From the NCBI GenBank assembly GCA_027605045.1, contig JAQFWX010000055.1, positions 1-64,000 of the forward strand: 64,000 nucleotides of DNA, in the 5' to 3' direction. This DNA comes from Phallus indusiatus (lineage: Eukaryota; Basidiomycota; Agaricomycetes; Phallales; Phallaceae). Numbering within the stretch: the first letter of the stretch is position 1; each line of letters begins with the position of its first letter. This document shows, piece by piece, positions 13,660 through 26,700 of the stretch. The position numbers and the translations under genes are program-made. The notes under the pieces were generated by a model. The model made no database searches, was not told the DNA's origin, and worked only from the letters and a program-made list of their open reading frames with translations.

Positions 13660-15334
13660 ATGGCCAGTAACCCCGGGCTCGGTCTAAACAATACTCTTGG
13701 TTCTTTGGAGATTGGCATTCTCTTTGCGACGGCCTTGTATGGCTCAACCTGTGTTCAAGCAGTCATCTATACGGAGAAGAAATTCAAAGACGCTATATGG
13801 TTGCGAGGATTGGTTTGTCTTCCTCCTTGAATCATCCTTGTCCAGTGTATGTTGACCCCCTTACTATTCCAAAGGTGGGATTAGTATGGTCCGTCCGTTT
13901 GAATGTAATTCATTTTCGAAATCCCAAATTGACCAAACTACTATACGTAGCCTTGCGGACACAATTCATACGGCGTTCATCTGGTTCTTATTGTATTCCC
14001 TCACTGTCATCAACTACGGCAACGTCAGCAGCATTGACATGTCATCATGGCCGCTGGCAATGAGCATACCGCTCACGTCGTTCATAGGCGCCTCAACTCA
14101 GGTAGCGTTCGCTAGTCCAACACTTTTCTCTTGGGGTTATATCCTCACCAAAATTCCCTAGTGTTTCTTTGCTCATCGAATACGTGTCATATCTGGCTCA
14201 TGGATTGTCCCCTCAATCGCATGGTTCGGCGCCCTGTTACGAATCGCTTTCGGGTTCGCATTAGGTATTATGGTCGTATTACGGGGACAACAGTCAATCG
14301 GGACCTATGTGCATGACTACAGATGGATCATCGACGTGTTGTTGAGCATAAACGTATCTGTGGATCTCCTGAATACCGTAGCATCCTGTTTCTATCTCCT
14401 GCGCTATCGACCCCCTTGTCCCTCGTAAGTCATTCGTTTTTCAAGACGATTCTTCAGATATAAATATTTAATTAGAACTCGACGTGTTGTTGACAAGCTG
14501 GCTACATATGCCATCGGTAAGTTTGAGTGTTCGTCCAGAATTTGCAATATACTGACAGACAGTCACAGAAATAGGATCCCTAACGAGGTCTTTCTTTTTA
14601 CAAGCTTTTCTCTCAACATTGAACTGACAAGAATTATAGCCTATGCGCTATGGCTATCTTAGCCTGTGTACGTTTTTCTTTTTGCGGTAACTTGTTTTCA
14701 GAATACTGAACTCGCCATTCAGTCCTTATTCCTTCCTGATACTCGTAAGTAACGGGCATATATGCACATCCCATACCTCAACACTAAACACAAAACCCCC
14801 GCAGTCATTTACTTCTCAATTCTCATGGTTTATCCCAAATGTATGCAATACAAAAAAACTCACGTTTTCGAGCCATGGCACTAATTTACTGTTGACAGTT
14901 TTCTCCAATTCACTATTAACATCGTATGCCGGCAATCTCCGTTTTTCTCCGCCAAATTTCTCATCCATTCTTTTTTTTGCTATAGCCTCAATAAACGCAC
15001 AGCCTTCCGGAGACAGCATGGAGGCGAACTGATGTTGACTGAATGTTCAATTAATCTCACAGTGACGGCGCCTGGTTCGAATGATCCTGTATGTGTCCGA
15101 AGTTTTTTTTTTTTTAACAATCTTTTTTTAAAAAAAACGCCCGTTATTATTAGAGGCGTCATTATGAGCTCGAATTGATGCAACAGAGAAAGTCTCCCAC
15201 GTTTGTTGTACCTGTCGACCATGACGTAAGCGCGAGTTTGCACACGATGCGCTGGTTTTTTTTTGTACTGACAGTTATCGTTCTTTGCTCATTAACAGGA
15301 TGTTTCATCGTTCAACGATATAAGCGAACCCTAA
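13660..15334 (+). CDS. DUF6534-type multi-pass membrane protein
   Basis: The protein begins MASNPGLGLNNTLGSLEIG and has the typical basidiomycete DUF6534 layout of about seven hydrophobic segments. Family landmarks are DTIHTAFIWF in the second segment, CFFAHRIRVISG after the third, and a late SNSLLTSLNKR box before a cytosolic tail ending in DVSSFNDISEP. About ten small exons are needed. Well-supported introns begin with GTAAGT, GTATGC, GTATGTG and GTAAGC and keep phase throughout. The first intron (13813-13845) is only 33 nt; without it the frame ends at once, so it is either a micro-intron or a lesion. The second runs 13875-13950. Members of this family are common in mushrooms, often in many copies, and have no established function. 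Confidence 0.85.
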
Positions 15335-15825
15335 TGGTTTCTGGAATCACCTACATCACCCGCATCTTCCACATCTTCACAAACCAAAAACAATCAAGAG
15401 GACACATTTACGACATGAAAAAAAGCAATCATTTCGTCTTTCAAACTCCACTCTTCCATCCATCCATCCATTCATTCGTTCATTCGTCATGAATACTAGT
15501 TTTGAACTCATATATTTTGGATACCACGCATACGCTCTTTCTCTTGTAGCACTATATATATACAATGTAAATATATGAGTTTTCTGTAGTTCTATGTAGT
15601 CTGTTTAAAATGTGCTACCCAAAGTCGCTTTCATTAACAATATCATTCATTTGCATATCTATCTCATTTGACTACCGATGGTCTGTCGGTCTTCTGTTTG
15701 ATTGGACAACGTTATATTTACCGTCACCAAGGTGGCTTATCCGGGTCGTGGCCGCCTATAAGTAGTGCAAAAAGATGCTCGAACTCATTCATTACAAAAC
15801 CTATTTTTACTTGGCGCTACGCACA
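15335..15825. other. Convergent 3' intergenic region
   Basis: This gap lies between the ends of the DUF6534 gene (plus) and VIT-VWA copy A (minus). No gene is seen. Short ATCC/ATTC repeats lie near 15457-15490. Confidence 0.5.
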
Positions 15826-18800
15826 CTACAAAAGTCGACATAACGTATCTAAACCCGCTCGAACAATACATTTCTTCGCTTCCTTTCCTAATGTACCAAC
15901 CAAAGCAACCACATCTTCAGCCTTTGAAACACTATTAGAAAGGGTATCATTGATCCATCTATCTCCTTTCTCAACAATCAGTTCCCAAACGCTTTCGTCG
16001 TCCGGAAACTTAATCCGCAAGAAAGCAATACAGAAAATAGCACGCCAGATTGCTTTGGCGTTCTTGACCTTCAATTGTCGAATAACATTGGGAACAGGAG
16101 GGAGTGTGTTCTTTTGAACTAAGAGTCGATTCAGACGAGACGAATCTATAAAGTATCCTTCAAATGTCTGATACCGAGCGATTGAACTAATCGAGAGATC
16201 AAGCGACTTCTTAGCTGAAAGGGCATTGTCTCCTCCATCTGAATCGCATGAATCATCTGAATCATCTGAATCATCTGAATCTTTTTGGCGTTCCACGTCC
16301 TGGAATGGATAGATATCAGTATAAACAGGATAAAAGATATGAGCGCGAACTACCCGGCAAGAAGAGGACGCAGGAGCTGGACAAGTATCTAGTCCTGGAT
16401 GTGTATTCAATATACTATTTTAAAGTTGACGGATAATAGGCTCAATACCTGGTCTGCGAGCTGACATCCTTCTTTTGGCTGGAGGAGGCGGAGTGGACGC
16501 GTACGATTCAGACAAAGGAGCGGAATTCTAGTAGGAAATCAGTTTTAAAAATGTACCAAATAAAAAGAAAAAGAAACAGGAATGTGACTGACTATTAGGC
16601 CTAGAGGGAATCCCGTAGCGGCTGCATATGAAGGTGGATCTGAATCAGGAATGATCACGCAAAACTTATAAAAAATGATGATCATATGCGAATAACATTA
16701 AATCTTCACCTTCATCTTCATCAACGGAAGGTCTTGCATGTGTCTACGAAAAATGAAAAGGCAAACCTGACAATTCGTTCTCCTCCATTGAAGAGAAATA
16801 AAACTCCTTACATTTACAATCAAGGGTATACCCTCCTCATCTACAGCGATGAAAGACGTCTCAGAGCTTGCGATCCCATATCTCACAGCGACGCGCGAAA
16901 CCTCAGCTTTGAGAGTATCCGACATAACACCATCTTTCTTGCCTTCGTCTTCGAATCGCTGAACAAGAGCACGCGCAGCTAGAATATGAAGCAGTTTGAC
17001 TTTGTCAAAGTCGGACGGTGCTTCAAGTTGGAATGCCGTAGTGGCAGGAGTTACAGGCACTTCTAGTTCTACTGGTCGGCCTTGAACAAATCCTTTGACG
17101 CGTACGATCTTTGAAGGCACGGTGTTTCCTTTGTTATCGCGCCTGATGATAGCAAATAGACTCGTGCGGAATCCGGGATACAGACTTGGTAGAGAAGAGC
17201 TGGTAGGAGCTTGTTGAACCTTGGGCGGTGGCGGAAGTTTGATATTGGTCAGTGGACCGAGAGAGACATCGTCTTTGGGAATCGCTTTCTCGTCGAAAAG
17301 AGACATTGGAGCCACGGTTTTGGCTTTAGACTCGGAAGAAACAAGCTCGAAATCGTCATCATCTTTGGGGCCTGTATCTTTATCGTGTACGCCCCAGTCA
17401 ATGGAGATATTCGTGATAACTGGTCCACGAGCAGCACGTAAAAGAGTTACGAGTTTCTTATCCGGTTTCTCGTTTTCCCCAACGTATACCACTGCACCAC
17501 GACCGACTCGAGCAATCAAATCGCACATCGCCTAAACATCGAACATTCAGCTTCTTTGCTTTCCAGATTCGTTGTTTACACATACCTTGGAGACTGAATT
17601 CCCAATTCCCATACAAAATATTCTCACGAAATTGTCCTTGTCAACATATTTCTCAACATGTTGAGCTATAATCGATTGAACATAGGACAGATCATAAGTT
17701 TCTCCACCAGTGAGGACAAACACTGTCAACGGAACATTCTGCTTGTTGGTATGTGTTTGCAAAACGCGTTGTAACGCCCGTCCGATTTCTGTCCCTCCGT
17801 AATTAGATTGCATTGCATCTACATACTTCGTAGCAGTCTTCAAGCTTTTGGTCCCGTAAGCGACGCTTGAACGCCAAAGAGAATCGTGTCTAGAGCCGAA
17901 AGAGAATATGTTGAATGTCGTATTGGTAGATGGTAAACTTCTCAGCATGATCTGATGAAAGTTGAGTAAGCAAAGACCGTATATACATAAACACGATACA
18001 TATATCCTACCTGTAATGCAGCGCGCATGGCATTCATTTTGTTTTCCATTGAACCACTACGGTCGACAAGAAAAATATATTCTACAAAGTGTTTGTCGCT
18101 GAACATCATATATGAATAAGATCAACGAACCTTGCTTCGGAAGTGGGGGTAGCTCAAATCGGGGTACTAGCGTCAACGAATAAGCATCCGTGAACTCTGC
18201 CCCACCTTCTTCTGGTGAATAAGACTCTACGGTACATCTTGGCTTGTCCAATCCTTGGCAATTTATCACAATGATAATATCCTTATCGAGATGATCTTGA
18301 GATGTAAGAGCGACATGAGCTTTGAATGGATCAAAATCGTCGTCAGAATCAGGTTTCAGAGCACCAAGGCTCAGAGAAACAGGATGAGAAGGAGATGTGA
18401 CAGATTTAATATGGGATGTCATTTGGATTGAAGCTGAGAAGTCTAAAGCAGACTTGATGGACCGGCCGAATGATAGTAGATTGTTAGGCGTTGTTTCGTA
18501 GCAACTTGTAATGACACAGGGGAATACGAGACGCAGAGAATCAAGTTCGCCGTTGTTTGTTATCAAGGAGGCCAACGATATGCTTAAAGAGATGTTAGCA
18601 AGGGAGAACCAGCGAGAAAGGAACACAACAGACTATATATCAATGACTTGCTTGGGTTGAATATTTCCTAGAGATACTTCGAAAACTAGTGTAAGGAGTT
18701 TACGTCAGATAGCGTTTGAGGAGCAATGTCAAGGAGAAGTAAAGCACTTTCGACGTTGCTTTGTTCAAGAAGAGCGGCAGTCTTGCCTTGAGCGATGGCC

Positions 18801-19124
18801 TCGTCGTATTTGGCCCTTGCTTTGACTTTGTCTTTTACGATTCCTTTGATGGTTCGTTTTCCATCAATGACGGCTTTGAAGGAGCAAACAGAAGCGTCTG
18901 CAGGTAGAGGGCAGACATACTTGGCCTCCAAAGTCATTGTGGCATTCGAAGCGTACGTCAATACGAGGGTAGCACTAGACAAAAGGTCAGTAAAATGATT
19001 AGTGTTTGAAAGGAGCTCACAGATACTGAACATCGACAAGATCATAATGAATCTTGGACGAGAGAAGAGGAAAATCGTGGAATGAGCCACCCGAGACGGG
19101 GAAGATACCTGCTACGCTGGACAT
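15826..19124 (-). CDS. VIT-VWA domain protein, copy A (decaying)
   Basis: This is the downstream member of a three-gene tandem array. Reading leftwards from the ATG at 19122-19124 come: a VIT domain (MSSVAGIFPVSGGSFHDF, then TLVLTYASNATMTLEAKYV and SLGNIQPKQVIDIYISLAS), a VWA domain (EYIFLVDRSGSMENKMNAM with the MIDAS DxSxS; GGTEIG for the MIDAS Thr), a conserved post-VWA block starting MCDLIARVGRGAVVYVGENE, a short Ser/Pro linker, and a helical C-terminal block ending VALVGTLGKEAKKCIV. Related proteins (inter-alpha-inhibitor heavy chains, VWA5A, PARP4) use this order for protein-protein contacts. Odd points: the third MIDAS Asp is Gly (VLTGGE where B and C have VLTDG), the TGA used by B and C is CGA so the protein runs on about ten residues, and the linker is shorter with an expanded DSDDS repeat. 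It is probably still translatable but functionally altered. Confidence 0.85.
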
Positions 19125-19480
19125 AGTTGTGAGACGATTTGGATTTTCATAAGAAAGTGTTTGGCTTTATGCAGTGAAGAAGAAACAAAGCTGTGATTGA
19201 TTGATTGCTTGTGCATGTGCGCATTTGGCACGATTGCTGGTGCTGGTGAGCGGTGCCGGTGAGCAGTTCAAGAGCGCGGTTCCAGAATACGGATCAGGAT
19301 TTTGGCTCAGTGACTACCAAGGTACACTGCTAGCCCCGAGACCAGGCCTTGACAGCGTTACCTCCCCGGCTCCTTTTGGAAGGTGGAGAAGCGACGCAGT
19401 CACATAGCCTGGTCTCGAGGCTAGTACACTGCGGTGCACAGAAATGAGATTATATAGTTGAGGAGACTTTATACTTATAT
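19125..19480 (-). promoter_or_regulatory. Upstream region of VIT-VWA copy A
   Basis: This shares blocks with the regions upstream of copies B and C: TGCGCATTTGGCACGATTGC near 19217, a GAGCGCG..CCAGAATACGGATCAGG block near 19273-19303, and GTACACTGCGGTGCAC. The TATA box that reads TATATAAAGC (minus strand) in B and C reads TGCATAAAGC here at 19166-19173. A 93-bp MITE interrupts the GTACACTGC block. Confidence 0.7.
19331..19423. mobile_element. 93-bp MITE with target-site duplication
   Basis: The element starts TAGCCCCGAGACCAGGC and ends GCCTGGTCTCGAGGCTA, a 17-bp terminal inverted repeat with one mismatch. It is flanked on both sides by GTACACTGC (19322-19330 and 19424-19432). The equivalent positions upstream of copies B (about 23519) and C (about 27513) carry a single uninterrupted GTACACTGCGGTG, which is a natural empty site. 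An 8-9 bp duplication suggests hAT- or Mutator-type mobilisation; it encodes nothing. Confidence 0.92.
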
Positions 19481-19659
19481 AAATATGGGTCATGGTCTGT
19501 TCAGTGGTCTTCTTTCTGTTTATATTTACCAAGGTGGCTTCCGATCGCAGTAGCCTATGAGTATGTAATTCCAAAAGACGCTTGATTCATTTATTACACA
19601 ACATAGCACTACAAAAGTCGCAAAAGTCGCAATAATATATCACATACGACAAAAACCGC

Positions 19660-22600
19660 TCAGACAATGTACTTCTTTGCTTCCTCTCTCAATGTCCCAA
19701 CCAAAGCAACCACATCTTCAGCCTTTGAAACACTATTAGAAAGAGTATCACTGATCCATCTTTCTCCTTTCTCAACGATCAGCTCCCAAACGCTTTCGTC
19801 CTCCGGGAACTTAGTTCGCATGAAAGCAATGCAGAAAATAGCGCGCCAGACTGTTTCGGCGTTCGTGATGTTCAATTGTCGAAGAACGTCGGGAACGGGA
19901 GGGAGTGTGTCCTTTTGAACCAAGAGCCGATTTAGACTAGACGAATCTTCAAAGTATCCTTCGAATGTTTGAAACCGAGCGATTGAGCTAACCGAGAGAT
20001 CAAGCGGTTCCTCAGCTTGAAAAGCATTGTCTTGAAGAGCATCCTCCACATTGTTCGAATGACTTGTATCACAAGATACAAGGTCCTGTAAGAAATGGAT
20101 ATCAGTATAAGCAAGAATAAAAGAGACATCATGATGAGCACGCGGACTGACGAAAGAATAGAAAGCACGAGTTGAAGTAGGTGGTGCTAGAGGTGTTTTT
20201 AAATATACTATGCAATGCAAGACTGAGAGATAGTAGACTACATACCTTGTGTCATCCCAGAACCCACATCGACCGACTCGGTTGTTCCGTCGGACAGGGA
20301 GTACCGTTGGACTCCTGATGCGCCTGGAGGTGGCGGAGGGGCGGGAGAGAACCCCAACGAGGACGGTCCAAACAGGGAACTGAAATTAGTCTAGTTATGA
20401 AATCAGTTTAAACAAATGCAAAAAAAGAAGGCAAAAAGAATGCAACTGACCGTTGTGTGAGGAGTGCGAGTGTATCCCGTTGAGGCTGCATATGAAGGTT
20501 GCCCTAGATTTTGGAATGATCACGCAAAAACTAAAATGAATATCCAGACGCCATACCAAAGAGGGGTGTAGGTGCAGGTGCAGATGTAGATACAGGTTCG
20601 CGATCTCTATCCCTCTCCTCATCCGTTCCTCCCGAATGACTGTGCTGAGATTGTTGTGGACCTGGAGACGATTGTAACGAGCTGTATGACAATCCAAAAC
20701 CTGCAGTTGTGGTCGGAGTGAATGCCGTAAAAGCTGTAGATGAAGGTTGACCTAAATTTAAAATGGTCAATGCGAAACTTATGACGAATATTCAGACGTC
20801 ATACCGAAACAGGAAGTAGTTGGAGCCGCTGATACACTTCTCAAAAAATTGCCTTGTTGATGACGTTGATATTGTCTTGAAGATGCAATTGCGAACAATC
20901 TGAATGCCCTTGACTTAGGCAAATTGGCTGAATCATCGGAAGATCTTGTATTGGTCTACGAAAAACGAAAGGACACCCGTTACTTCGATACTCTTTCACT
21001 AAAAAAGGAATAAAATTATACTTACGTTTACGCTTAAGGGTACACCCTCCTCATCTACAGCGATGAAGGACGTTTCAGAGCTTGCGATCCCATATCTCAC
21101 AGCGACGCGTAAAACTTCAGCTTTGAGAGTATCCGACGTGACACCGTCTTTCTTGCCTTCGTCTTCGAATCGCTGAACAAGAGCACGCGCGGCTAGAACA
21201 TGAAGCAATTTAATTTTATCAAAGTCGGACGGTGCTTCAAGTTGGAGTGCCCCCGTAGTAGCAGCAGTTACAGGCACCTCCAGTTCAACCGGACGACCTT
21301 GTACGAGTCCTTTAACGCGTACGGCCTTTGAAGGCGCAGAGTTTCCTTTGCTGTCGCGTCTTATGATAGCGAACAGACTCGTACGGAATCCGGGATATAG
21401 ACTTGGTAGAGAAGAGCTGGTAGGAGCTTGTTGAACTTTGGGCGGTGGCGGAAGTTTGATATCGGTCAACGGACCAAGAGAGACATCGTCTTTGGGAATC
21501 GCTTTCTCGTCGAAAAGAGACATTGGAGCCACGGTTTCGGCTTTGGACTCGGAAGAAACAAGCTCGAAATCGTCATCATCTTTGGGGTCTGTATCTTTAT
21601 CGTGTACGCCCCAGTCAATGGAGATATTCGTGATAACTGGTCCACGGGCTGCACGTAAAAGAGTTACGAGCTTCTTATCCGGTTTCTCGTTTTCGCCAAC
21701 GTATACCACCGCACCACGACCGACTCGAGCAATCAAATCACACATCGCCTAAACATCGAACATTCAGCCTCTTTGCTTTCCAGATTCGTTGTTTACACAT
21801 ACCTTGGAGACTGAATTCCCAATTCCCATACAAAATATTCTCACAAAATTGTCCTTGTCAACATATTTGTCAACATGTTGAGCTATAATCGATTGAACAC
21901 CGGACAGATCATAGGTCTCTCCATCAGTAAGAACAAACACCGTCAACGGAACATTCTGCGTGTCGGTATGTGTTTGCAAAACGCCTTGTAACGCGCGTCC
22001 GATTTCTGTCCCTCCGTAATTAGATTGCATTGCATCTACATACGTCGTAGCAGTCTTCAAGCTTTCAGTGCCGTAAGCGACACTTGAAGGCCAAAGAGAA
22101 TCGTGTCTAGAGCCGAAAGAAAATATGTTGAATGTTGTATTGGTGGATGGTAAACTTCTCAACATGATCTGATGAAAGTTGACTCGGAGTAAGCGAAGAC
22201 CGTATATAAACACGATACATATATCCTACCTGTAAGGCGGCACGCATTGCATTCATTTTGTTTTCCATTGAACGGCTACGGTCGACAAGAAAAATATATT
22301 CTACAAAGAATTTATCGTTGGACTTCACGCACATCAATAAATTGACGAACCTTGCTTCGGAAGTGGAGGTAGCTCAAATCGGGGCACTAATGTTAACGAA
22401 TAAGCATCCGTAAATTCTTCTCCTCCTTCTTCAGTTGAATAAGACTCGACGGTACACCTCGGCTTGTCTAGACCTTGGCAAGTTATCACGATGATAATAT
22501 CCTTATCGAGATGATCTTGAGACGTAAGAGCGACATGAGCTTTGAAGGGATCAAAATCGTCGTCAGAATCAGGTTTCAGAGCACCAAGGCTTAGAGAAAC

Positions 22601-23343
22601 AGGATGAGAAGGAGATGTGATAGATTTGATGTGAGATGTCATTTGGATTGAGGCTGAGAAGTCTAAAGCAAACTTGGTGGAACGCCCAAATGATAGTAGA
22701 TTGTTAGGTGGTGTTCCGTAGCGACGTGTAATAACACAGGGAAATACGAGGCGCAATGAATCAAGTTCGCCATTGCTTGTTATCAACGAGGCCAGTGATA
22801 TGCTTAAAGAGATGTTAGCGAAAGAGAGCCAGCAAGAAAGGAACGCAACGAACTATATATCAATAACTTGCTTGGGATGAATATTTCCTAGTGATAATTC
22901 AAAAACTAGTATAGAGAATACATGTTAGATAAGGTTTCGACAAGTGTCGATAAAAGCAAGTACTTTCAACATTGTTTTGTTCGAAGAGGGCGGCAGTTCT
23001 GCCTTGAGCGATGGCCTCGTTGTATTCAGCCTTTGCTTTAACTTTGTCTTTTACGATTCCTTTGATGGTTCGTTTTCCATCGATGACAGCTTTGAAGGAG
23101 CAAACAGAAGTATCTGCAGGTAGAGGGCAGACATACTTGGCTTCTATCGTCGTTGTGGCATTAGAAGCGTAGGTCAAGACCAGGGTGGCACTAAACGAGT
23201 GTTAAAGAAAAAGTACTTGTGAATGTTAAAGGAGCCTACAGTGACTGAACATCGATAAGATCGTAATGGATCTTTGACGAGAGAAGAGGAAAATCGTGGA
23301 ATGAGCCACCCGAGATGGGGAAGATACCTGCTATGCTGGACAT
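19660..23343 (-). CDS. VIT-VWA domain protein, copy B
   Basis: Middle member of the array, starting MSSIAGIFPISGGSFHDFP at 23343. The order matches copy A: VIT (about 23343-22350), VWA (about 22300-21790), post-VWA block (MCDLIARVGRG, 21745-21030), linker, helical C-terminus ending REEAKKYIV with TGA at 19660. All three MIDAS elements are present: DRSRS (Gly to Arg at the variable position), GGTEIG and VLTDG. The linker is the longest of the three and carries a SSLQSSPGPQQSQHSHSGG segment, TDEERDRDRE and APAPTPLFG, spread over several small exons; linker splicing is my weakest point. No signal peptide or membrane segment is evident, so a cytosolic scaffold role is likely by analogy with VWA5A-type proteins. 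Confidence 0.87.
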
Positions 23344-23600
23344 GATTGTGAGACGATTTCGGTTTTCATAACAAAGTGTTTGCTTTATATAGTGAAGAAG
23401 AAGCAAAGCTGTGATTGCTTGCGCATGTGCGCATTTGGCACGATTGCTGGTGAAGCGAGGTGAAGCGGTAAGCAGTTGAGTCAAGAGCGCGGCTCCAGAA
23501 TACGGATCAGGACTTTCAAGGTACACTGCGGTGCACAAGTATAGTTGAGAAGACTGGATACATATATAACAATGGGTTTGTTGATCCTCTGTTGGATTGA
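23344..23600 (-). promoter_or_regulatory. Upstream region of VIT-VWA copy B
   Basis: Minus-strand TATATAAAGC lies at 23384-23391, about 41 nt before the ATG. Further up are the conserved TGCGCATTTGGCACGATTGC block (about 23427) and the intact GTACACTGCGGTGCAC block (about 23521). Confidence 0.75.
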
Positions 23601-23753
23601 AATTAACGACATTATATTTACGTCACCAAGGTGGCTTAACATAGCTTATAAGTAGTTCAAAAAGATGCTCGACTATTCTGAATCAGTACAAAACCTATTT
23701 TTACATGGCACGACAAAGTTGTAATGACATATCACATGCACGACAAAAACCGC

Positions 23754-26700
23754 TCAAACAATGCACTTCTTCGCTTCCTTTTCCAATGTACCCACCAAAG
23801 CAATTGCATCTTCAGCCCTTGAAACACTCTTGGAAAGGGTATCACTGATCCATCTTTCTCCTTTCTCAACAATCAGTTCCCAAACGCTTTCGTCCTCCGG
23901 GAACCTAACTCGCAAGAAAGCGATGCAGAGAATAGCGCGCCAGACAGTTTCGGCGTTCGTGACGTTCAATTGTTGAAGAACGTCAGGAACAGGAGGGAGT
24001 GTGTCCTTTTGAACCAAGAGCCGATTTAGACTAGATGAATCTTCAAAGTATCCTTCAAATGTCTGATACCGAGCGATTGAGCTAATCGAGATATCAAGCG
24101 GTTCCTCAGCTTGAAAAGCGTTGTCTCGAAGAGCATCATTTCCACCGTTCGAATCACTCTTATAACGAGCAGATTTCTGAAAGGAATGAACATTAGCATA
24201 AGCAAGATAAAAAGAGACATCATGGTGAACGCGGGGACTAACCATGGAACGACGGCGAGGAGCTGCCAGTGGAGTATCTTGTACTAGAGGTGTTTTCAAT
24301 ATATTATGCAATGTAAGACTGCACGATGCTAGACTACATACCTTGTGTCATCCCAGAACCCAAATCGGCTGACGTTTGTTTTCTTTTGAACAAGGAGAAG
24401 AATCCCGATGAGTCTGGAGGTGGGGGAGGAGTGGGAGGGAACCCGCCCGAGTACGATTGAAACGGGGAGGCAGAAGTAGTCTAGTTACCAAATCAGTTTA
24501 AAGATGTGCAATAAAGAGGAAAAAAAAAAACAAGAATGTAACTGACCGTTGCGCGCGGAGTGTATCCCCTAGAGGGTGCATATGAAGATTGTCCTAGATT
24601 TGGAATGATCACGCGAAACCAAAATAAATATCCAGACGCCGTACCAAAGAGAGGGATAGCTGCAGATGCAGTTACTCGTTCACGTTCTCTATCCCTCTCC
24701 TCATCAGTTACTCCCGAATAACTGTCAGGTATAACTTCACTGTGCTGAGATTGTTGAGGGGTGTGGCTAAGTGGAACCTGGGGGACACTGACAGGACCTC
24801 CAAGAAAATTGTTTTGAGGAGCCCCATACTCTTGTTGAACAACTTGTCGTAGAGGTCCAAACATATTAGGTGTGGACAATCCGAATGCCCTTGACTCAGG
24901 CGAATTATCGAAAGGTTTTGTATTGGTCTACGAGAAATGAAAATGACACCCATTATTTCGATTTTTTTTTTCATTAGAAAAAGAAATAAGACTCATGCTT
25001 ACGTTAATGTTTAAGGGTACACCCTCTTCATCCACAGCTACGAAAGACGTCTCAGAGCTCGCAATTCTATATCTCACAGCGACACGCAGAACTTCAGCCT
25101 TGAGAGTATCCGACATGACACCGTCTTTCTTTCCTTCGTCTTCGAATCGCTGAACAAGAGCACGTGCAGCTAGAACGTGAAGCAGTTTGATTTTATCAAA
25201 GTCCGAAGATGATTCCAGCTGGAGTGCCGTAGTAGCAGGAGTTACAGGCACTTCTAGTTCTACGGGTCGGCCTTGAACAAGTCCTTTGACGCGTACGATC
25301 TTTGAAGGCGCGGTGTTTCCTTTGTTATCGCGCCTGATGATAGCAAACACGCTCGTACGGAATCCGGGATACAGACTTGGTAAAGAAGAGCTGGTTGGGG
25401 CTTGTTGAACTTTGGGCGGTGGCGGTAATTTGATATCGGTCAACGGGCCAAGAGAGACATCGTCTTTGGGAATCGCTTTCTCGTCGAAAAGAGACATAGG
25501 AGCCACGGTTTCGGCATTGGACTCGGAAGAAACAAGCTCGAAATCATCATCATCATCTTTGGGGTGCGTATCTTTATCGTGTACGCCCCAGTCAATGGAG
25601 ATATTCGTGATAACTGGTCCACGGGCTGCACGTAGAAGAGTTACGAGTTTCTTGTCCGGTTTCTCGTTTTCGCCAACGTATACCACCGCACCACGACCGA
25701 CTCGAGCAATCAAATCGCACATCGCCTAAACATCGAACATTCAGCTTCTTTTCTTTCCAGCTTCGTCGTTAAACATACCTTGGAGACTGAATTTCCAATT
25801 CCCATACAGAACATTCTCACGAAATTCTCCTTGTCAGACTTATCAACATGTTGAGCTATAATTGATTGAACACCAGATAGATCATAAGTTTGTCCATCAG
25901 TGAGGACAAACACTGTCAACGGGACAGTCTGCTTGTCGGTATGTGTTTGCAAAACGCCTTGTAACGCGCGTCCAATTTCTGTTCCCCCGTAATTGGATTG
26001 CATTGCATCTACATACTTCGTAGCAGTCTTCAAGCTTTCAGTGCCGTAAGCGACACTTGAAGGCCAAAGAGAATCGTATCTGGATCCGAAAGAGAATATG
26101 TTGAATGTTGTATTGGTAGATGGTAAACTTCTCAGCATAATCTTACGAAAATTGAGTAAGCGGTGGTCATCTATAAACACCATATTTCTTACCTGTAATG
26201 CGGCGCGCATTGCATTCATTTTGTTTCTCATTGACCCACTGCGGTCAACAAGAAAAATATATTCTACAAAAACTTTATCGTTGGACTTCACGTACATCAA
26301 TAATTTGACGAACCTTGCTTCGTAAGTGGGGGTAATTCAAAGCGGGGCACCAAGGTCAACGAATAAGCATCTGTAAACTCTTCTCCCCCTTCTTCAGGCG
26401 AAAAAGACTCGACAGTACACCTCGGCCTGTCTAGTCCTTGGCAAGTTATCACGATAACGATATCTTTATCAAGATGGTCTTGAGATGTAAGAGCGACATG
26501 AGCTTTAAACGGGTCAAAATCACTATTGGAGTCGGGTTTCAAAGAACCGAGACTTAGAGAGACAAGATGAGAAGGAGATGTGATAGATTTGATGTGGGAT
26601 GTCATTTGGATTGAGGCTGAGAAGTCTAATGCAGACTTGATGGAACGCCCGGATGATAGCAGACTGTTTGGAGGAGTTCCATAGCGGCTTGTAATGACAC

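Noticed and set aside
15060..15095. tRNA-like GGTTCGAAT box
   Set aside because: It lies inside a DUF6534 exon and has no matching acceptor stem or anticodon arm.
15668..16117. Long plus-strand open frames opposite each VIT-VWA copy (also 17221-17535, 21438-21752, 25412-25729)
   Set aside because: They are antisense to conserved VIT-VWA exons and recur only because the copies are similar; they have no independent features.
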